Of a stretch of DNA of 58,916 nucleotides, positions 47,461 to 57,568 are shown one piece after another (position 1 is the first letter of the stretch; each line of letters starts with the position of its first letter). The notes under the pieces were generated by a model. The model had not been told where the DNA came from and did no database searches. It saw nothing but the letters and a program-made list of their open reading frames with translations. The position numbers and the translations under genes were made by a program. This DNA comes from Bacteroidales bacterium UBA4814. Its GTDB lineage: Bacteria > Bacteroidota > Bacteroidia > Bacteroidales > UBA7960. The stretch lies in NCBI GenBank assembly GCA_002402465.1, contig DHFW01000026.1, forward strand, positions 2,531-61,446, in the 5' to 3' direction.

Positions 47461-48714
47461 ATGGTTCATTTCGAAAAACAAATGCTGGGCAATGGCTTGC
47501 GTGTAATCGTTCACCGCGATACAAGCACGCCAATGGCTGCGGTTAATGTATTGTACGATGTGGGTGCCCGCGATGAAGACCCTTCGCGCACCGGGTTTGC
47601 CCACCTGTTTGAACACCTGATGTTCGAAGGCTCGGTAAACATACCCGACTTTGACACCCAATTGCAGGATGCCGGGGGCGAGAACAACGCATTTACCACC
47701 AACGACATTACAAATTATTACGACACCCTGCCTGCACAGAATCTCGAAACCGCTTTCTGGCTCGAATCTGACCGCATGCTGGGTCTTGCATTCTCGGAAC
47801 AAAAACTCGAGGTGCAAAAAAATGTGGTAGTAGAGGAGTTCAGGCAATCATATCTGAATCAGCCCTACGGCGATGTGTGGATGTTGCTTCGCCCTCTGAC
47901 TTACCAGGTGCACCCTTATATGTGGCCTACCATTGGTAAGGATATTTCGCACATTCGCGAGGCTTCGCTGGCCGATGTAAAACATTTCTTCCGTAAATTC
48001 TATCACCCGGCCAATGCCATCCTTAGCGTTTCGGGCAATGTCGATCCCGACCAGGTGTTTCGTATGGCCGAAAAATGGTTTGGCGACATTCCGGCGGGTG
48101 CGTTTTCTGAGCGTAATTTGCCCGAAGAACCCGAACAAAACATACAGCGACGCCTGCGCGTGGAACGCGAAGTGCCCTTCGACCAGATTTACCTGGCTTT
48201 CCATACCTGCAAAAGAAGCGATTCAGCCTTTTATGCCACCGACCTGCTCAGCGATGTCCTGTCCAACGGAAGTTCATCCAGGCTGGTGCAACGCCTGGTA
48301 AAGGAAAAAAGAATGTTAAGCGAGGTGAATGCTTACATTACCGGCAGCATTGATAAAGGCCTTTTCGTGGTCTCTGGAAAGCTGCATGAAGAAACTTCCA
48401 TGGAAGTCGCAGAACAGGCTTTCTTTAATGAGTTGAACCTGCTGATCAACGAACCCGTGGGAGAACGCGAACTTCAGAAAATAAAAAACAAGGCCGAGGC
48501 GGCTCATATTTTTTCTGAAAGCAACGTTATGGCCAAAGCTATGAACCTGGCTTACTACGAGCTGCTGGGCAACGCCGACCTGCTCAATCAGCAGCCTGCC
48601 TTTTATTTTGAACAAAATGCGGAGCACCTTCAGCAAACGGCTCGAAGCCTTTTTTCTCCCGAAAGGGCGTCCATACTCGAATACCATTCCGCAAAAACCC
48701 AGTCATCTGCATAA
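47461..48714 (+). CDS. M16 zinc peptidase, active subunit
   Basis: A 417-residue M16 (pitrilysin/insulinase) family peptidase. The inverted zinc motif HxxEH is H48-L-F-E51-H52 in GFAHLFEHLMFEG, and the downstream glutamate is in VVVEEFRQ (~125). The second half is the inactive structural domain (FHTCKRSDSAFYATDLL and later). It has no signal peptide. It is followed 8 bases later by a second M16 gene lacking the zinc motif. M16B peptidases often work as active/inactive heterodimers, so the two probably form one enzyme clamp. The substrate is unknown. Confidence 0.92.
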   Translation: MVHFEKQMLGNGLRVIVHRDTSTPMAAVNVLYDVGARDEDPSRTGFAHLFEHLMFEGSVNIPDFDTQLQDAGGENNAFTTNDITNYYDTLPAQNLETAFWLESDRMLGLAFSEQKLEVQKNVVVEEFRQSYLNQPYGDVWMLLRPLTYQVHPYMWPTIGKDISHIREASLADVKHFFRKFYHPANAILSVSGNVDPDQVFRMAEKWFGDIPAGAFSERNLPEEPEQNIQRRLRVEREVPFDQIYLAFHTCKRSDSAFYATDLLSDVLSNGSSSRLVQRLVKEKRMLSEVNAYITGSIDKGLFVVSGKLHEETSMEVAEQAFFNELNLLINEPVGERELQKIKNKAEAAHIFSESNVMAKAMNLAYYELLGNADLLNQQPAFYFEQNAEHLQQTARSLFSPERASILEYHSAKTQSSA

Positions 48715-48722
48715 AAATTTTT

Positions 48723-50006
48723 ATGGTAAACAGAAAGCAACAGCCCCCTACCCGCCTAATTACCCACCTGCCATTTATTTCGCCCCAAAAAGGCTTGCTG
48801 GGCAACGGGGTACCCGTGTTTCTGGTAGAAGGGGGAACGGAAGATATCGTTAGGGTGGAATTGCTTTTATTGGCCGGAAGTTATCATCAGCACAAGCCAT
48901 TGGTAACCTATTCGGCTGCCAATTTGCTCAAAGCCGGAACTGCCGGAAAAACTTCGCACGAGATTAGCGAAATGCTCGATTTTTACGGGGCTTACCTCCA
49001 GGTGGATGCCCAGAAGGATATCGTGTCAGTAAGCGTATATGTGCTCAGGAAATACCTTGAGCCGGTGCTTGCCCTGGTGCAGGAAATCGTGTCGGCACCT
49101 TCGTACCCGCAGGGCGAGCTCGACATCCTACTGAAAAACCAGAAGCATCAGCATATCATTAACAGCCGCAAAGTGGCCTATCTTGCCAGGCTGCATTTCA
49201 GTGAACAACTTTTTGGCCCGTATCATCCTTACGGTTACCGGATCCGGAAAAACGACTTCGACAAGATCAGTCGCCACGACCTGCTGAGCTTTCATAAACA
49301 GTGGATACACCCGGGCAACCTCAATATAATTGCTTCGGGTAAGCTGCCAGGAAACATTACCAGCATGCTCGAAAAGTTTTTTGGCAACAGCAACTGGGCG
49401 CGGCCGGCGCAGCAGCCTCCCGAACCAGTTTATTTGGCTGCTACCAGTGAAAATAAAAAATTGCTGATCCATAAAAACGAAGCATTGCAGTCGGCCATCA
49501 GGATGGGGAAACGTACCATTAACCGCTCCCATCCGGACCATCAGCGGCTAATGATTGCCAATGCCCTGCTGGGCGGTTTCTTTGGCTCCAGGCTTATGAA
49601 AAATATCCGGCAGGACAAAGGATTTACCTATGGCATCAACTCGGCTGTAGTATCGCTGGTGCGCGATGGCTATTTTTTTGTGGGCACCCAGGTGGGAGCA
49701 GAGGTTTGCCAGGCTGCCATCGATCAGATATACCAGGAAATCATAGACCTCCGAACAAAACCAGCCAGCCCTGAGGAATTAACGACCCTCAAAAACTACT
49801 TATCAGGAAGTTTCCTGCGGTCGTTCGATGGGCCCTTTGCACAAGCCGACCGATTTAAGGAATTACTGGTTTTCGGAATTACCCCCGAATATTTCGACAA
49901 TTTCTTAGTTGAACTGAAAAATACCACGCCGGAATCTGTCATGGACACTGCAGGGCAATACTTGCACGAAGACAGTCTCATTGAAGTGGTGGCCGGAAAA
50001 CGATAG
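48723..50006 (+). CDS. M16 peptidase homologue, inactive subunit
   Basis: A 427-residue M16-family protein. In the position of the HxxEH motif the sequence reads YSAANLLKAGTAGKT, so it cannot bind the catalytic zinc. The second half keeps the substrate-binding signatures (ANALLGGFFGSRLMKNIRQ, DKGFTYGINSAV). Residues RLITHLPFISPQKG near the start resemble a shortened M16 N-terminus. It follows the catalytic partner by 8 bases, which supports a heterodimer in which this chain supplies half of the chamber. Confidence 0.9.
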   Translation: MVNRKQQPPTRLITHLPFISPQKGLLGNGVPVFLVEGGTEDIVRVELLLLAGSYHQHKPLVTYSAANLLKAGTAGKTSHEISEMLDFYGAYLQVDAQKDIVSVSVYVLRKYLEPVLALVQEIVSAPSYPQGELDILLKNQKHQHIINSRKVAYLARLHFSEQLFGPYHPYGYRIRKNDFDKISRHDLLSFHKQWIHPGNLNIIASGKLPGNITSMLEKFFGNSNWARPAQQPPEPVYLAATSENKKLLIHKNEALQSAIRMGKRTINRSHPDHQRLMIANALLGGFFGSRLMKNIRQDKGFTYGINSAVVSLVRDGYFFVGTQVGAEVCQAAIDQIYQEIIDLRTKPASPEELTTLKNYLSGSFLRSFDGPFAQADRFKELLVFGITPEYFDNFLVELKNTTPESVMDTAGQYLHEDSLIEVVAGKR

Positions 50007-50072
50007 GTATTTCAATAATTTTCCCTTAAATTCGTTGATGCATAATACACTGCATCAAAAACTCTTTTTTCT

Positions 50073-51614
50073 ATGAGGAAAACTTTTTCCGTTGGTTTCG
50101 GAGGGAAACTTGTTTTTTTGCTTGTATTGATTTTTGCATTCCTAAACGAGGGCTTCCCTCAAAATCAAAACACCCTGCGCATAGACTCAGTTTCCGTTAT
50201 TCCCGGATCGAACCATGTGATTATTCGCTGGACTTTGCAAACAACGGTAACCGAAGGCTATATTGAAATTCACCGTCAGCTTCCTAATGAAACATACGGT
50301 GAAATTGCCAATATCCCAAATGTTTTTACATCTTCCTTTATTGATAATGGGGTAAACGCTGGCAGTGCAGCTCAGTCTTATTACTTGACCAGTAAAACTT
50401 TGATTGATACACTTTTCAGTTCTGCCCACCGAACTATTTTTCTGAGAGATCCCAATGCAGATTTTTGTGAAGGGGAGATAAGCCTTTCCTGGACCAATTA
50501 CCAGGTTACAACAACCACAGGTACACCGCTGCAACAACCGGTTCCTTTTGACTCCCTTCGAATTCAGGTTTCCAATGATGGGCAAGTATTCTCAACTTAT
50601 GAAACATTGCCCCATCCGCAACCTCCACAAAACTTGCAAATTCAAGAGTTTTCAGTTTCTGGCCTCGATCCCAGTCAGTACTTTTTTCGCATTCAGGCCT
50701 ATAATTCCGAAACCGGAGTAACTTCAACTTCCAACATAAGGTCTTATGGTTATAATCCGCCGGAGTTATCAAGCCTTCAGGTTGATTATGTTGACATTGT
50801 TGAAAACCAAGAATTACAGATAGCATTCAGCGCCTCGGGAGATACGGGAGATTTTAGTTATGAAATTCTTCGTTCAGACAATCCGGATACAGGGTTTGAT
50901 CCGATGGATACGGTCACCACGCCCGGAGTGGTTTCTGATGCGGGCACTGATGTGGGCCAAGGCCCCTGGTTTTATCGTATTAAAGCCTGGCTGGCCGATT
51001 TGGAATGCGAATGGCCCGCTTACGAAACTACAGAGACTTTTTCGAGCATATTTCTTTCAGCCACCGCCCGTTCTGCTCCAAACGAAGTTATGATCAGCTG
51101 GCAGCATCATTTTCCCGCGGTGGTGGACTTCGAGTACACCCTGAAATTGAAGTCGGAGCAAGGCTTATGGGTGGATGTGCCAAATTTTATAAATGATGGC
51201 TCGGGTGAGTTTTTTCATCGGTTTATTCCTGGTGAGCTGGTAGGTATTGTAACCTATAAACTTGAAGCCTACAGGCGGGATAACCCTACGGTAAGGATTT
51301 CTTCCAATTACGTGGCTGTGCAAATAGAACCCCTGGTGCACATTCCCAACGCCTTCAGGCCAACGAGCCAGCATGCTAAAAACAGGACTTTCAAACCCTT
51401 TTTTGTGGGCTTTATGCCTGAAAGCTATCAGCTCAGGGTTTTTAATCGCTGGGGACTGGTGATATATACCAGCGACGACCCCGACGATCTGGGATGGGAT
51501 GGAAAAATTAATGGCAGCACTGCCACACCGGGCGTGTATTCTTACCTGCTGCAATACACAGCCCCCGGCGGAAAAACTACCGAAAAAAGAGGGGTGGTTA
51601 CCCTGGTTTATTAA
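50073..51614 (+). CDS. Secreted protein with T9SS type B (CHU_C) sorting domain
   Basis: A 513-residue exported protein. Residues 1-28 are a signal peptide. The body has several fibronectin-III-like beta domains (VSVIPGSNHVIIRW near 40, VQVSNDGQVF near 165, VMISWQHHF near 340). The last ~85 residues are the gliding-motility-type C-terminal domain: IPNAFRPTSQHAKNRTF, LRVFNRWGLVIYTSDD, WDGKINGSTATPGVYSYLL. This is the type B T9SS signal, usually used for surface-attached proteins. No catalytic domain is visible, so adhesion is a guess. Confidence 0.88.
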   Translation: MRKTFSVGFGGKLVFLLVLIFAFLNEGFPQNQNTLRIDSVSVIPGSNHVIIRWTLQTTVTEGYIEIHRQLPNETYGEIANIPNVFTSSFIDNGVNAGSAAQSYYLTSKTLIDTLFSSAHRTIFLRDPNADFCEGEISLSWTNYQVTTTTGTPLQQPVPFDSLRIQVSNDGQVFSTYETLPHPQPPQNLQIQEFSVSGLDPSQYFFRIQAYNSETGVTSTSNIRSYGYNPPELSSLQVDYVDIVENQELQIAFSASGDTGDFSYEILRSDNPDTGFDPMDTVTTPGVVSDAGTDVGQGPWFYRIKAWLADLECEWPAYETTETFSSIFLSATARSAPNEVMISWQHHFPAVVDFEYTLKLKSEQGLWVDVPNFINDGSGEFFHRFIPGELVGIVTYKLEAYRRDNPTVRISSNYVAVQIEPLVHIPNAFRPTSQHAKNRTFKPFFVGFMPESYQLRVFNRWGLVIYTSDDPDDLGWDGKINGSTATPGVYSYLLQYTAPGGKTTEKRGVVTLVY

Positions 51615-51693
51615 GCCTTGAAAATCAAAATTCTTTGGGCGCTGCTTCCCTTGATTTTAGCAATTTTTAAAACACACTCTGTGTAATTTTTCA

Positions 51694-51701
51694 TACTTTT
51701 G
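51694..51701 (+). promoter_or_regulatory. Candidate -7 promoter element of guaB
   Basis: TACTTTTG matches TAnnTTTG and lies 26 bases before the guaB ATG. A clear -33 TTTG is not seen. Confidence 0.5.
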
Positions 51702-51727
51702 CATTTCATTTTCCTATACTACCACCC

Positions 51728-53200
51728 ATGCTCGATGATAACCAGAAATTTGCCGGACAGGGACTGACCTACGATGACGTACTTTTGGTGCCTGCCTATT
51801 CGGAAGTGCTTCCCCGCCAGGTCGATATCAGCACCGATTTCTCGCGCAATATCAGGTTGAAAATCCCAATCGTGTCGGCTGCCATGGACACCGTAACCGA
51901 ATCGCGCATGGCTATTGCCATTGCGCAGGAAGGCGGCATTGGGGTGTTGCACAAGAATATGACCATTGAGGCACAGGCCGCCAAAGTGCGCCAGGTTAAA
52001 CGTGCCGAAAACGGGATGATCATCGATCCTATCACCCTGCATGAAAATGCACTGATTGGCGATGCCCTGAAAATCATGAAGGAATTCAATATCGGGGGCA
52101 TTCCTGTTATTAACGACGATAAACGACTGGTGGGTATCCTTACCAACCGCGACCTGCGCTTCGAGAAAAATCCGGCCAAGCCCATCACAGAGGTAATGAC
52201 GCGCGAAAACCTCATAACAACCAATGAGTTTATCGATTTTGCCAATGCCGAGGAAATCCTGCAGGAACACAAGATTGAGAAACTTCCGGTGGTCGATTCC
52301 GAGTTTCGCCTGGTTGGGTTGATCACCTATCGTGATATCATAAAAATAAAAGAGCGTCCGAATGCCTGCAAGGACAATCGTGGCCGCCTTCGGGTTGCTG
52401 CTGCAGTGGGTGTTACCCCCGACACCCTTTTCAGGGTGGAAGCCCTGGTAAATGCGGGTGTGGACAGCGTAGTTATCGACACAGCCCACGGACATTCAAA
52501 AGGCGTGATGGAAATGGCCCGAAAAGTTAAAGCGCGTTTTCCGCAACTTGACCTGGTGGTGGGCAATGTGGCCACTGCCGAGGCCGCCCGCGACCTTATG
52601 AAAGCAGATGTGGATGCCGTAAAAGTGGGCATAGGACCAGGGAGTATTTGCACCACCCGCATTATTGCCGGCGTGGGCGTGCCCCAGCTTTCGGCCGTTT
52701 ACGAAGTAGCCAAGGCATTGAGAGGATCAGGAATTCCGGTCATTGCCGATGGCGGCATTAGATATACCGGCGACATTGTAAAAGCCATTGCAGCTGGTGC
52801 ATCCTCCATTATGGCGGGTTCCCTCTTTGCCGGCGTGGAAGAATCGCCAGGCGAAACCATCATATTCGAAGGTCGAAAATTTAAAACCTACCGCGGCATG
52901 GGCTCCATCGAAGCCATGGCCCAGGGCTCAAAAGACCGTTACTTTCAGGATGTGGAAGACGATGTGAAAAAGCTGGTACCCGAAGGCATTGTAGGTCGCG
53001 TACCTTACAAAGGCACTCTTTCTGAGGTGGTGCACCAAATGGTTGGAGGCCTCAGGGCTGGTATGGGGTATTGCGGAGCCACAGATGTGAAATTCCTGCA
53101 GGAAAATGCCCGCTTTATGCGGATTACCAATGCCGGTATTCGCGAAAGCCATGTGCATGATGTGCAGATTACACGCGAAGCACCCAACTACAGCAGATAA
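51728..53200 (+). CDS. guaB: IMP dehydrogenase
   Basis: A 490-residue cytoplasmic enzyme oxidising IMP to XMP with NAD+, the committed step to GTP. The barrel starts with GLTYDDVLLVPAYSEVLPR. Two CBS regulatory domains occupy about residues 95-205. The catalytic cysteine is C308 in GIGPGSICTTRIIAGVG, and the late VPYKGTLSEVVHQM and YCGATDV segments complete the flap. Length and motifs are standard. A run of periplasmic folding genes follows, as in other Bacteroidota. Confidence 0.97.
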   Translation: MLDDNQKFAGQGLTYDDVLLVPAYSEVLPRQVDISTDFSRNIRLKIPIVSAAMDTVTESRMAIAIAQEGGIGVLHKNMTIEAQAAKVRQVKRAENGMIIDPITLHENALIGDALKIMKEFNIGGIPVINDDKRLVGILTNRDLRFEKNPAKPITEVMTRENLITTNEFIDFANAEEILQEHKIEKLPVVDSEFRLVGLITYRDIIKIKERPNACKDNRGRLRVAAAVGVTPDTLFRVEALVNAGVDSVVIDTAHGHSKGVMEMARKVKARFPQLDLVVGNVATAEAARDLMKADVDAVKVGIGPGSICTTRIIAGVGVPQLSAVYEVAKALRGSGIPVIADGGIRYTGDIVKAIAAGASSIMAGSLFAGVEESPGETIIFEGRKFKTYRGMGSIEAMAQGSKDRYFQDVEDDVKKLVPEGIVGRVPYKGTLSEVVHQMVGGLRAGMGYCGATDVKFLQENARFMRITNAGIRESHVHDVQITREAPNYSR

Positions 53201-53241
53201 TAACCAAACCGAATTCCAGTAGCCACATAAATAGTGATTTT

Positions 53242-55248
53242 ATGAAAACATATTCGGCCATTTTTTTTCTATTTGTTTTTTTGAACGGGTTTTTCAGCCC
53301 TCTGTCAGCGCAGGAAAAAAACGACCCGGTGTTAATTAAACTCAATGGTCGCGAAGTTACCCTTTCTGAGTTTGAATCGGCCTATCGCAAAAACAACCTG
53401 AGCATGCAGGTTGCCGATCCAAAATCTGTTGAAGAATATCTTGATCTCTACATAAATTTCAATCTTAAAGTACTTGAAGCCATAAATTTGGGGATGGATA
53501 CCAACGCCGTGTTCCAGCGCGAACTGGCAGGTTACCGTGAGCAACTGGCCAAACCTTACCTCACCGATCAGCAGGTTACCGATCAGCTTCTGCAGGAGGC
53601 TTATCAGCGTATGCAATACGATATACGGGCCTCACATATCCTGGTTAATCTTGGCCAGCATGCCAGCCCCGCCGACACCCTGGCAGCCTGGCAACGTATT
53701 ACCCGCATCAGGGAGCGTATTATGAATGGCGAGTCTTTCGATATGGTGGCCCGCGAAGAATCTGATGATCCCTCTGCCCGCGACCAGCAAGCCACCGCCA
53801 ATCGGCCCGCCATGCCTGGCAATGGAGGCGACCTGGGTTATTTTACCGTGTTCGATATGGTTTATCCTTTTGAAACGGCCGCCTACCAAACCCCCGTGGG
53901 CCAGGTTTCGCAACCTGTGCGTTCCTCTTTTGGCTATCACCTCATTAAGGTTACCGACCGCCTGCCCGCCATGGGCAGGGCGCATGTGGCGCATATTATG
54001 ACCATTTTCCAGCCAGGCAGCCAGGCCTCCGAGCAGGAGTTGGCAAGGCAACGCAGCCAGGAAATTTACGAGCGCATTTTGGCTGGCGAAGAATTTGGAG
54101 AGCTGGCTTCGAATTATTCCGAAGACCGGTCTTCTGCACGGCGCAACGGCGAAATGCCGCCATTTACCTCCAACCGGATGGTGCCTGAGTTTATCAAAGC
54201 CATCAGCCAGCTCAATGAGCCCGGCGATATTTCCGAACCAGTGCGTACCCAGTTTGGCTGGCACATCATTAAGTTGATTGAAAAAACACCTCCCGGCGAA
54301 TTTGAAGATGTGGCGCTTGAGCTCAAAAACCGCATTTCGCGCGACAGCCGCTCGCAACTCAGCCAGCAGGCCGTCGTTGGCCGTTTGAAAAAAGAATATA
54401 ATTTCAGGGAAAACCTTCAAGCCCTCAACGATTTTTTCACCGTGGTGGATGAAAGCATCTTTGAGCGCAAGTGGGACCCCGAGCAAGCAGCCAGCCTTCA
54501 GGCCGAATTGTTCTCATTTGCCGGACATAAAGTTTATCAGCCGGCTTTCGCCGAATATCTATCGAGAAGCCAGGCCATGCGCACCCCCGAAGCCATCGAA
54601 ACCTATGTGGGTGCCATGTACGAAAACTTTGTGAATGAAACCATTCTGGCTTACGAAGACAGTCAGCTTGAGCATAAATATCCTGAGTTCCGGGCCATAA
54701 TGAGAGAATACCATGACGGAATTCTTTTGTTTGAGCTCACCGATAAACTGGTTTGGACCCGCGCTGTGGAAGACAGCCTTGGCTTGCAGCAGTTTCTGGC
54801 TGATCATCAGCAGGAGTATATATGGCCTGACCGCCTTGATGCCACTATTTACACTTTTAGCGACCAGCGAATGGCCAATCGGGCGCGTCGTGAAATTAAC
54901 AACGCACAGCGTCGCGGGCTCGACCACACCGATGTGCTCCAAAAGTTAAATGTCACTTCTTCGCTCAATGCCACCGCCCGTAGGGGTGTTTTCTCAGCCG
55001 AAGACGAAGAAATTATTGGTAAGGCACAGTGGCAAAAAGGTGTGGGAAAACCTTTGGCATGGAATGGAAAGTATTTCATTGTGCACGTACACGAGGTACT
55101 GCCCTCTCAGCCCAAAAAAATGGAAGAGATCAGGGGCCTGCTTATTGCTGATTATCAAAACTACCTGGATAAAAAATGGGTGGAAGAGTTGCGTGCCAAA
55201 TACCGAGTGGAGGTTCACCGGGAGTTGCTTCAGCAACTACGTTTTTAA
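53242..55248 (+). CDS. Periplasmic peptidyl-prolyl isomerase with two parvulin domains
   Basis: A 668-residue exported chaperone/isomerase of PpiC/SurA type. Residues 1-23 are a signal peptide ending LSAQ. A SurA_N-like helical region is at ~45-125. The first parvulin domain runs from DIRASHILVNLG (~128) to FGYHLIKVTD (~235), the second from RAHVAHIMTIFQP (~243) to FGWHIIKLIEK (~348). The remaining ~300 residues have no clear family match except scattered helices. It probably helps outer-membrane proteins fold. It is the first of three consecutive folding-factor genes and starts 41 bases after guaB. Confidence 0.88.
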   Translation: MKTYSAIFFLFVFLNGFFSPLSAQEKNDPVLIKLNGREVTLSEFESAYRKNNLSMQVADPKSVEEYLDLYINFNLKVLEAINLGMDTNAVFQRELAGYREQLAKPYLTDQQVTDQLLQEAYQRMQYDIRASHILVNLGQHASPADTLAAWQRITRIRERIMNGESFDMVAREESDDPSARDQQATANRPAMPGNGGDLGYFTVFDMVYPFETAAYQTPVGQVSQPVRSSFGYHLIKVTDRLPAMGRAHVAHIMTIFQPGSQASEQELARQRSQEIYERILAGEEFGELASNYSEDRSSARRNGEMPPFTSNRMVPEFIKAISQLNEPGDISEPVRTQFGWHIIKLIEKTPPGEFEDVALELKNRISRDSRSQLSQQAVVGRLKKEYNFRENLQALNDFFTVVDESIFERKWDPEQAASLQAELFSFAGHKVYQPAFAEYLSRSQAMRTPEAIETYVGAMYENFVNETILAYEDSQLEHKYPEFRAIMREYHDGILLFELTDKLVWTRAVEDSLGLQQFLADHQQEYIWPDRLDATIYTFSDQRMANRARREINNAQRRGLDHTDVLQKLNVTSSLNATARRGVFSAEDEEIIGKAQWQKGVGKPLAWNGKYFIVHVHEVLPSQPKKMEEIRGLLIADYQNYLDKKWVEELRAKYRVEVHRELLQQLRF

Positions 55249-55266
55249 AGCATTAGTTTTTTAAAA

Positions 55267-56163
55267 ATGAGTTTTTCTTTAAAAAAATACGCAATTTGCC
55301 GGCCCCAGGCCAATGGTTCGCTCATGCTTGTTTTAGCCGCCATCTTGCTGCTGGTATCGTGCCAAAAGCCTCAGCCCGCAAGTGGTGAACTGGTTTTAGC
55401 CAGGGTCGACAATGCCTTTTTATACAAATCAGACCTGCGGCAGCTCGTTCCGGCAAATACACTTCCGGCCGATAGTGCCATCATTGTGGAGCGCTTCATT
55501 GATAATTGGGTAAGACAACAAGTTTTCCTTAACGAGGCACTGAAGAATCTTTCTTCAGAAAAAATGAACTTTGAAAGGCAGATTGAAGAGTATCGCAATT
55601 CACTGATCATATTTTCCTACGAGAATCAGCTCGTAAAAGAGCAACTCGATACTGTGGTTACTGAAAAACAGCTTGCCGAATATTACGAAAATAACAAGGC
55701 CGACTTCAGGCTCAGGGATAATATTGTTAAAGTTAATTACGTAAAACTTCCGCTCGATGCGCCCAATATCGGGCAGTTTCGGCGCTTGTTTCGGTCAACC
55801 GATCCGGAAGAGGCTGGCCTGCTCGAGGAATATTGCATACAGAACGCTGCCACCTATTTTATCGACAGCGAAACCTGGCTGATATTCGACGAGTTGCTTC
55901 GGGAGGTTCCCTTGCAGGTTTCCAATGCAGAAAGCTACCTGCGGTCGAACCGCATGGTGGAACTCTCTGACAGTTATTTTCGTTACTTTATTAATTTCCT
56001 CGATTACCAATTGGTGGGAAGCGTTTCGCCCCTTGCTTTTGAGCGCGAAAACATAAAAAGTATTATTCTGAACCGCCGAAAACACGAACTTATTAACCAA
56101 AAACGAAACCAATTTTACCAGGAGGCCCTCAGTGGCAACCAGGTTGAAATCTTTTCACCTTAA
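55267..56163 (+). CDS. SurA_N-like lipoprotein
   Basis: A 298-residue lipoprotein. The signal peptide ends at the lipobox LLLVSC (C38), preceded by a longer than usual N-terminal region. The segment ~50-165 is helical and resembles the chaperone N-domain of SurA/PrsA-type isomerases (VDNAFLYKSDLRQLVP, IIVERFIDNWVRQQVFLNEA), but no parvulin active domain follows. It may bind clients without isomerising them. It lies 18 bases after the two-domain isomerase and 32 before the SurA-like gene, so it belongs to the same operon. Confidence 0.78.
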   Translation: MSFSLKKYAICRPQANGSLMLVLAAILLLVSCQKPQPASGELVLARVDNAFLYKSDLRQLVPANTLPADSAIIVERFIDNWVRQQVFLNEALKNLSSEKMNFERQIEEYRNSLIIFSYENQLVKEQLDTVVTEKQLAEYYENNKADFRLRDNIVKVNYVKLPLDAPNIGQFRRLFRSTDPEEAGLLEEYCIQNAATYFIDSETWLIFDELLREVPLQVSNAESYLRSNRMVELSDSYFRYFINFLDYQLVGSVSPLAFERENIKSIILNRRKHELINQKRNQFYQEALSGNQVEIFSP

Positions 56164-56195
56164 CACATTGCTTTTAAAAAAACCTAATAAACCTA

Positions 56196-57548
56196 ATGAA
56201 GAATTTCCAGATTTCCATTGTATCTTTTTTTGCCGTCATTTTTTTTGCCAGCCCAGTGGTTTCCCAAGAAAAAGTGATTATCGACCAGGTGATAGCCGTG
56301 GTGGGCAACAGCGCCATACTTGAATCGGATATTGTAAACCAGCGGCGTCAGCTGCAGGGGCAGGGAATTGACCTTGGCCCCAATCCCGATTGCACCCTAC
56401 TCGACGATATGCTTTTTCAGAAACTGCTTTACAACCAGGCTTTGCTAGATAGCCTTGAGGTTAGCGACGAACAGATAGAACAAGTGCTCGACCGCCGTTT
56501 ACGTTACTTTATTGCCCAAATCGGAAGCCGTGAAAGGCTGGAAGCCTATTACGGGAAAACGCTTGATGAACTCAAGGAGGAGTTTCGTGATATCGTTCGC
56601 GAACAGGAACTGAGCCAGCAAATGGAAGCTAAAATTACCCGCAATGTGGCCGTGACGCCTTCTGAGGTGCGCAGTTTTTTCGATCGCCTCCCCGAAGACA
56701 GCATTCCCATGGTCGAGAGTGAAATTGTTATGGGACAGATTGTTAAAATGCCCCCGGTGCAACCCGAAGAAATTGCCAGTGTCAGGAACAGGCTGGAAGA
56801 GTTCAGACAAAGGGTTATTAACGGTGAAAACTTCAGTACCTTGGCAATTTTGTATTCTGAGGATCCGGGTTCGGCTCGCAGGGGAGGAGAACTGGGATTT
56901 TTCGGTCGAGGAGAGCTTTATCCTGAGTTTGAAGCAGCTGCTTTTGGCCTTCGGCCTGGAGAAATGTCCGAAATTGTTGAAACGCAGGCCGGATTTCACC
57001 TTATTCAAATGATTGAACGAAGGGGTGAACAGTTCAATGTTCGCCACATACTCCTTCAGCCAAAGGTTTCGCCGGTAGATCTGATGGCTGCACGTCAGGA
57101 ACTCGACAGTATTCGAACCCTGATAATGAATGGAGAAATGACTTTTGAGGAAGCCGCCTGGAGGTTCTCCGACGATCCCGGAAAAATCAACCAAGGCCTC
57201 ATGATCAACCCATATACAGGCACCACTCGTTTTCGCACCGAAGAAATAGAGCCTAACCTTTTCTTTGTTATCGACCGCCTCGAAGTGGGCGAGATTTCTT
57301 CGCCGGTGGGTATGGTAACCGAAGAGGGGCAACAAGCCTTTCGCATCGTTAAACTGATCAGCCGCACAGAGCCACACCGGGCCAACCTTCAACAGGATTA
57401 CGATTTTATTCAGCAATTAGCCCTGGAAGAAAAGAAACGCCGGGCCATACAAGCATGGATAAACCGCCGCCTGCCCAACACCTATGTTTTCGTTCACGAA
57501 AGATTTCGCGATTGCGATTTTGAACTCGATTGGGTGAAAAATCGTTAG
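56196..57548 (+). CDS. surA: SurA-like peptidyl-prolyl isomerase
   Basis: A 450-residue periplasmic chaperone with the SurA layout. Residues 1-22 are a signal peptide ending PVVSQE. The N-terminal helical domain follows (DQVIAVVGNSAILESDI from ~27, with the YFIAQIGSRERL segment near 105). Two parvulin domains lie at ~170-280 (IVMGQIVKMPP to TQAGFHLIQMIE) and ~285-390 (NVRHILLQPKVS to QQAFRIVKLI). The function is escorting unfolded outer-membrane proteins. The gene closes the three-gene folding cluster and overlaps no other gene; moxR starts 20 bases later. Confidence 0.9.
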   Translation: MKNFQISIVSFFAVIFFASPVVSQEKVIIDQVIAVVGNSAILESDIVNQRRQLQGQGIDLGPNPDCTLLDDMLFQKLLYNQALLDSLEVSDEQIEQVLDRRLRYFIAQIGSRERLEAYYGKTLDELKEEFRDIVREQELSQQMEAKITRNVAVTPSEVRSFFDRLPEDSIPMVESEIVMGQIVKMPPVQPEEIASVRNRLEEFRQRVINGENFSTLAILYSEDPGSARRGGELGFFGRGELYPEFEAAAFGLRPGEMSEIVETQAGFHLIQMIERRGEQFNVRHILLQPKVSPVDLMAARQELDSIRTLIMNGEMTFEEAAWRFSDDPGKINQGLMINPYTGTTRFRTEEIEPNLFFVIDRLEVGEISSPVGMVTEEGQQAFRIVKLISRTEPHRANLQQDYDFIQQLALEEKKRRAIQAWINRRLPNTYVFVHERFRDCDFELDWVKNR

Positions 57549-57568
57549 TCTTTCAAATTATTGATGTT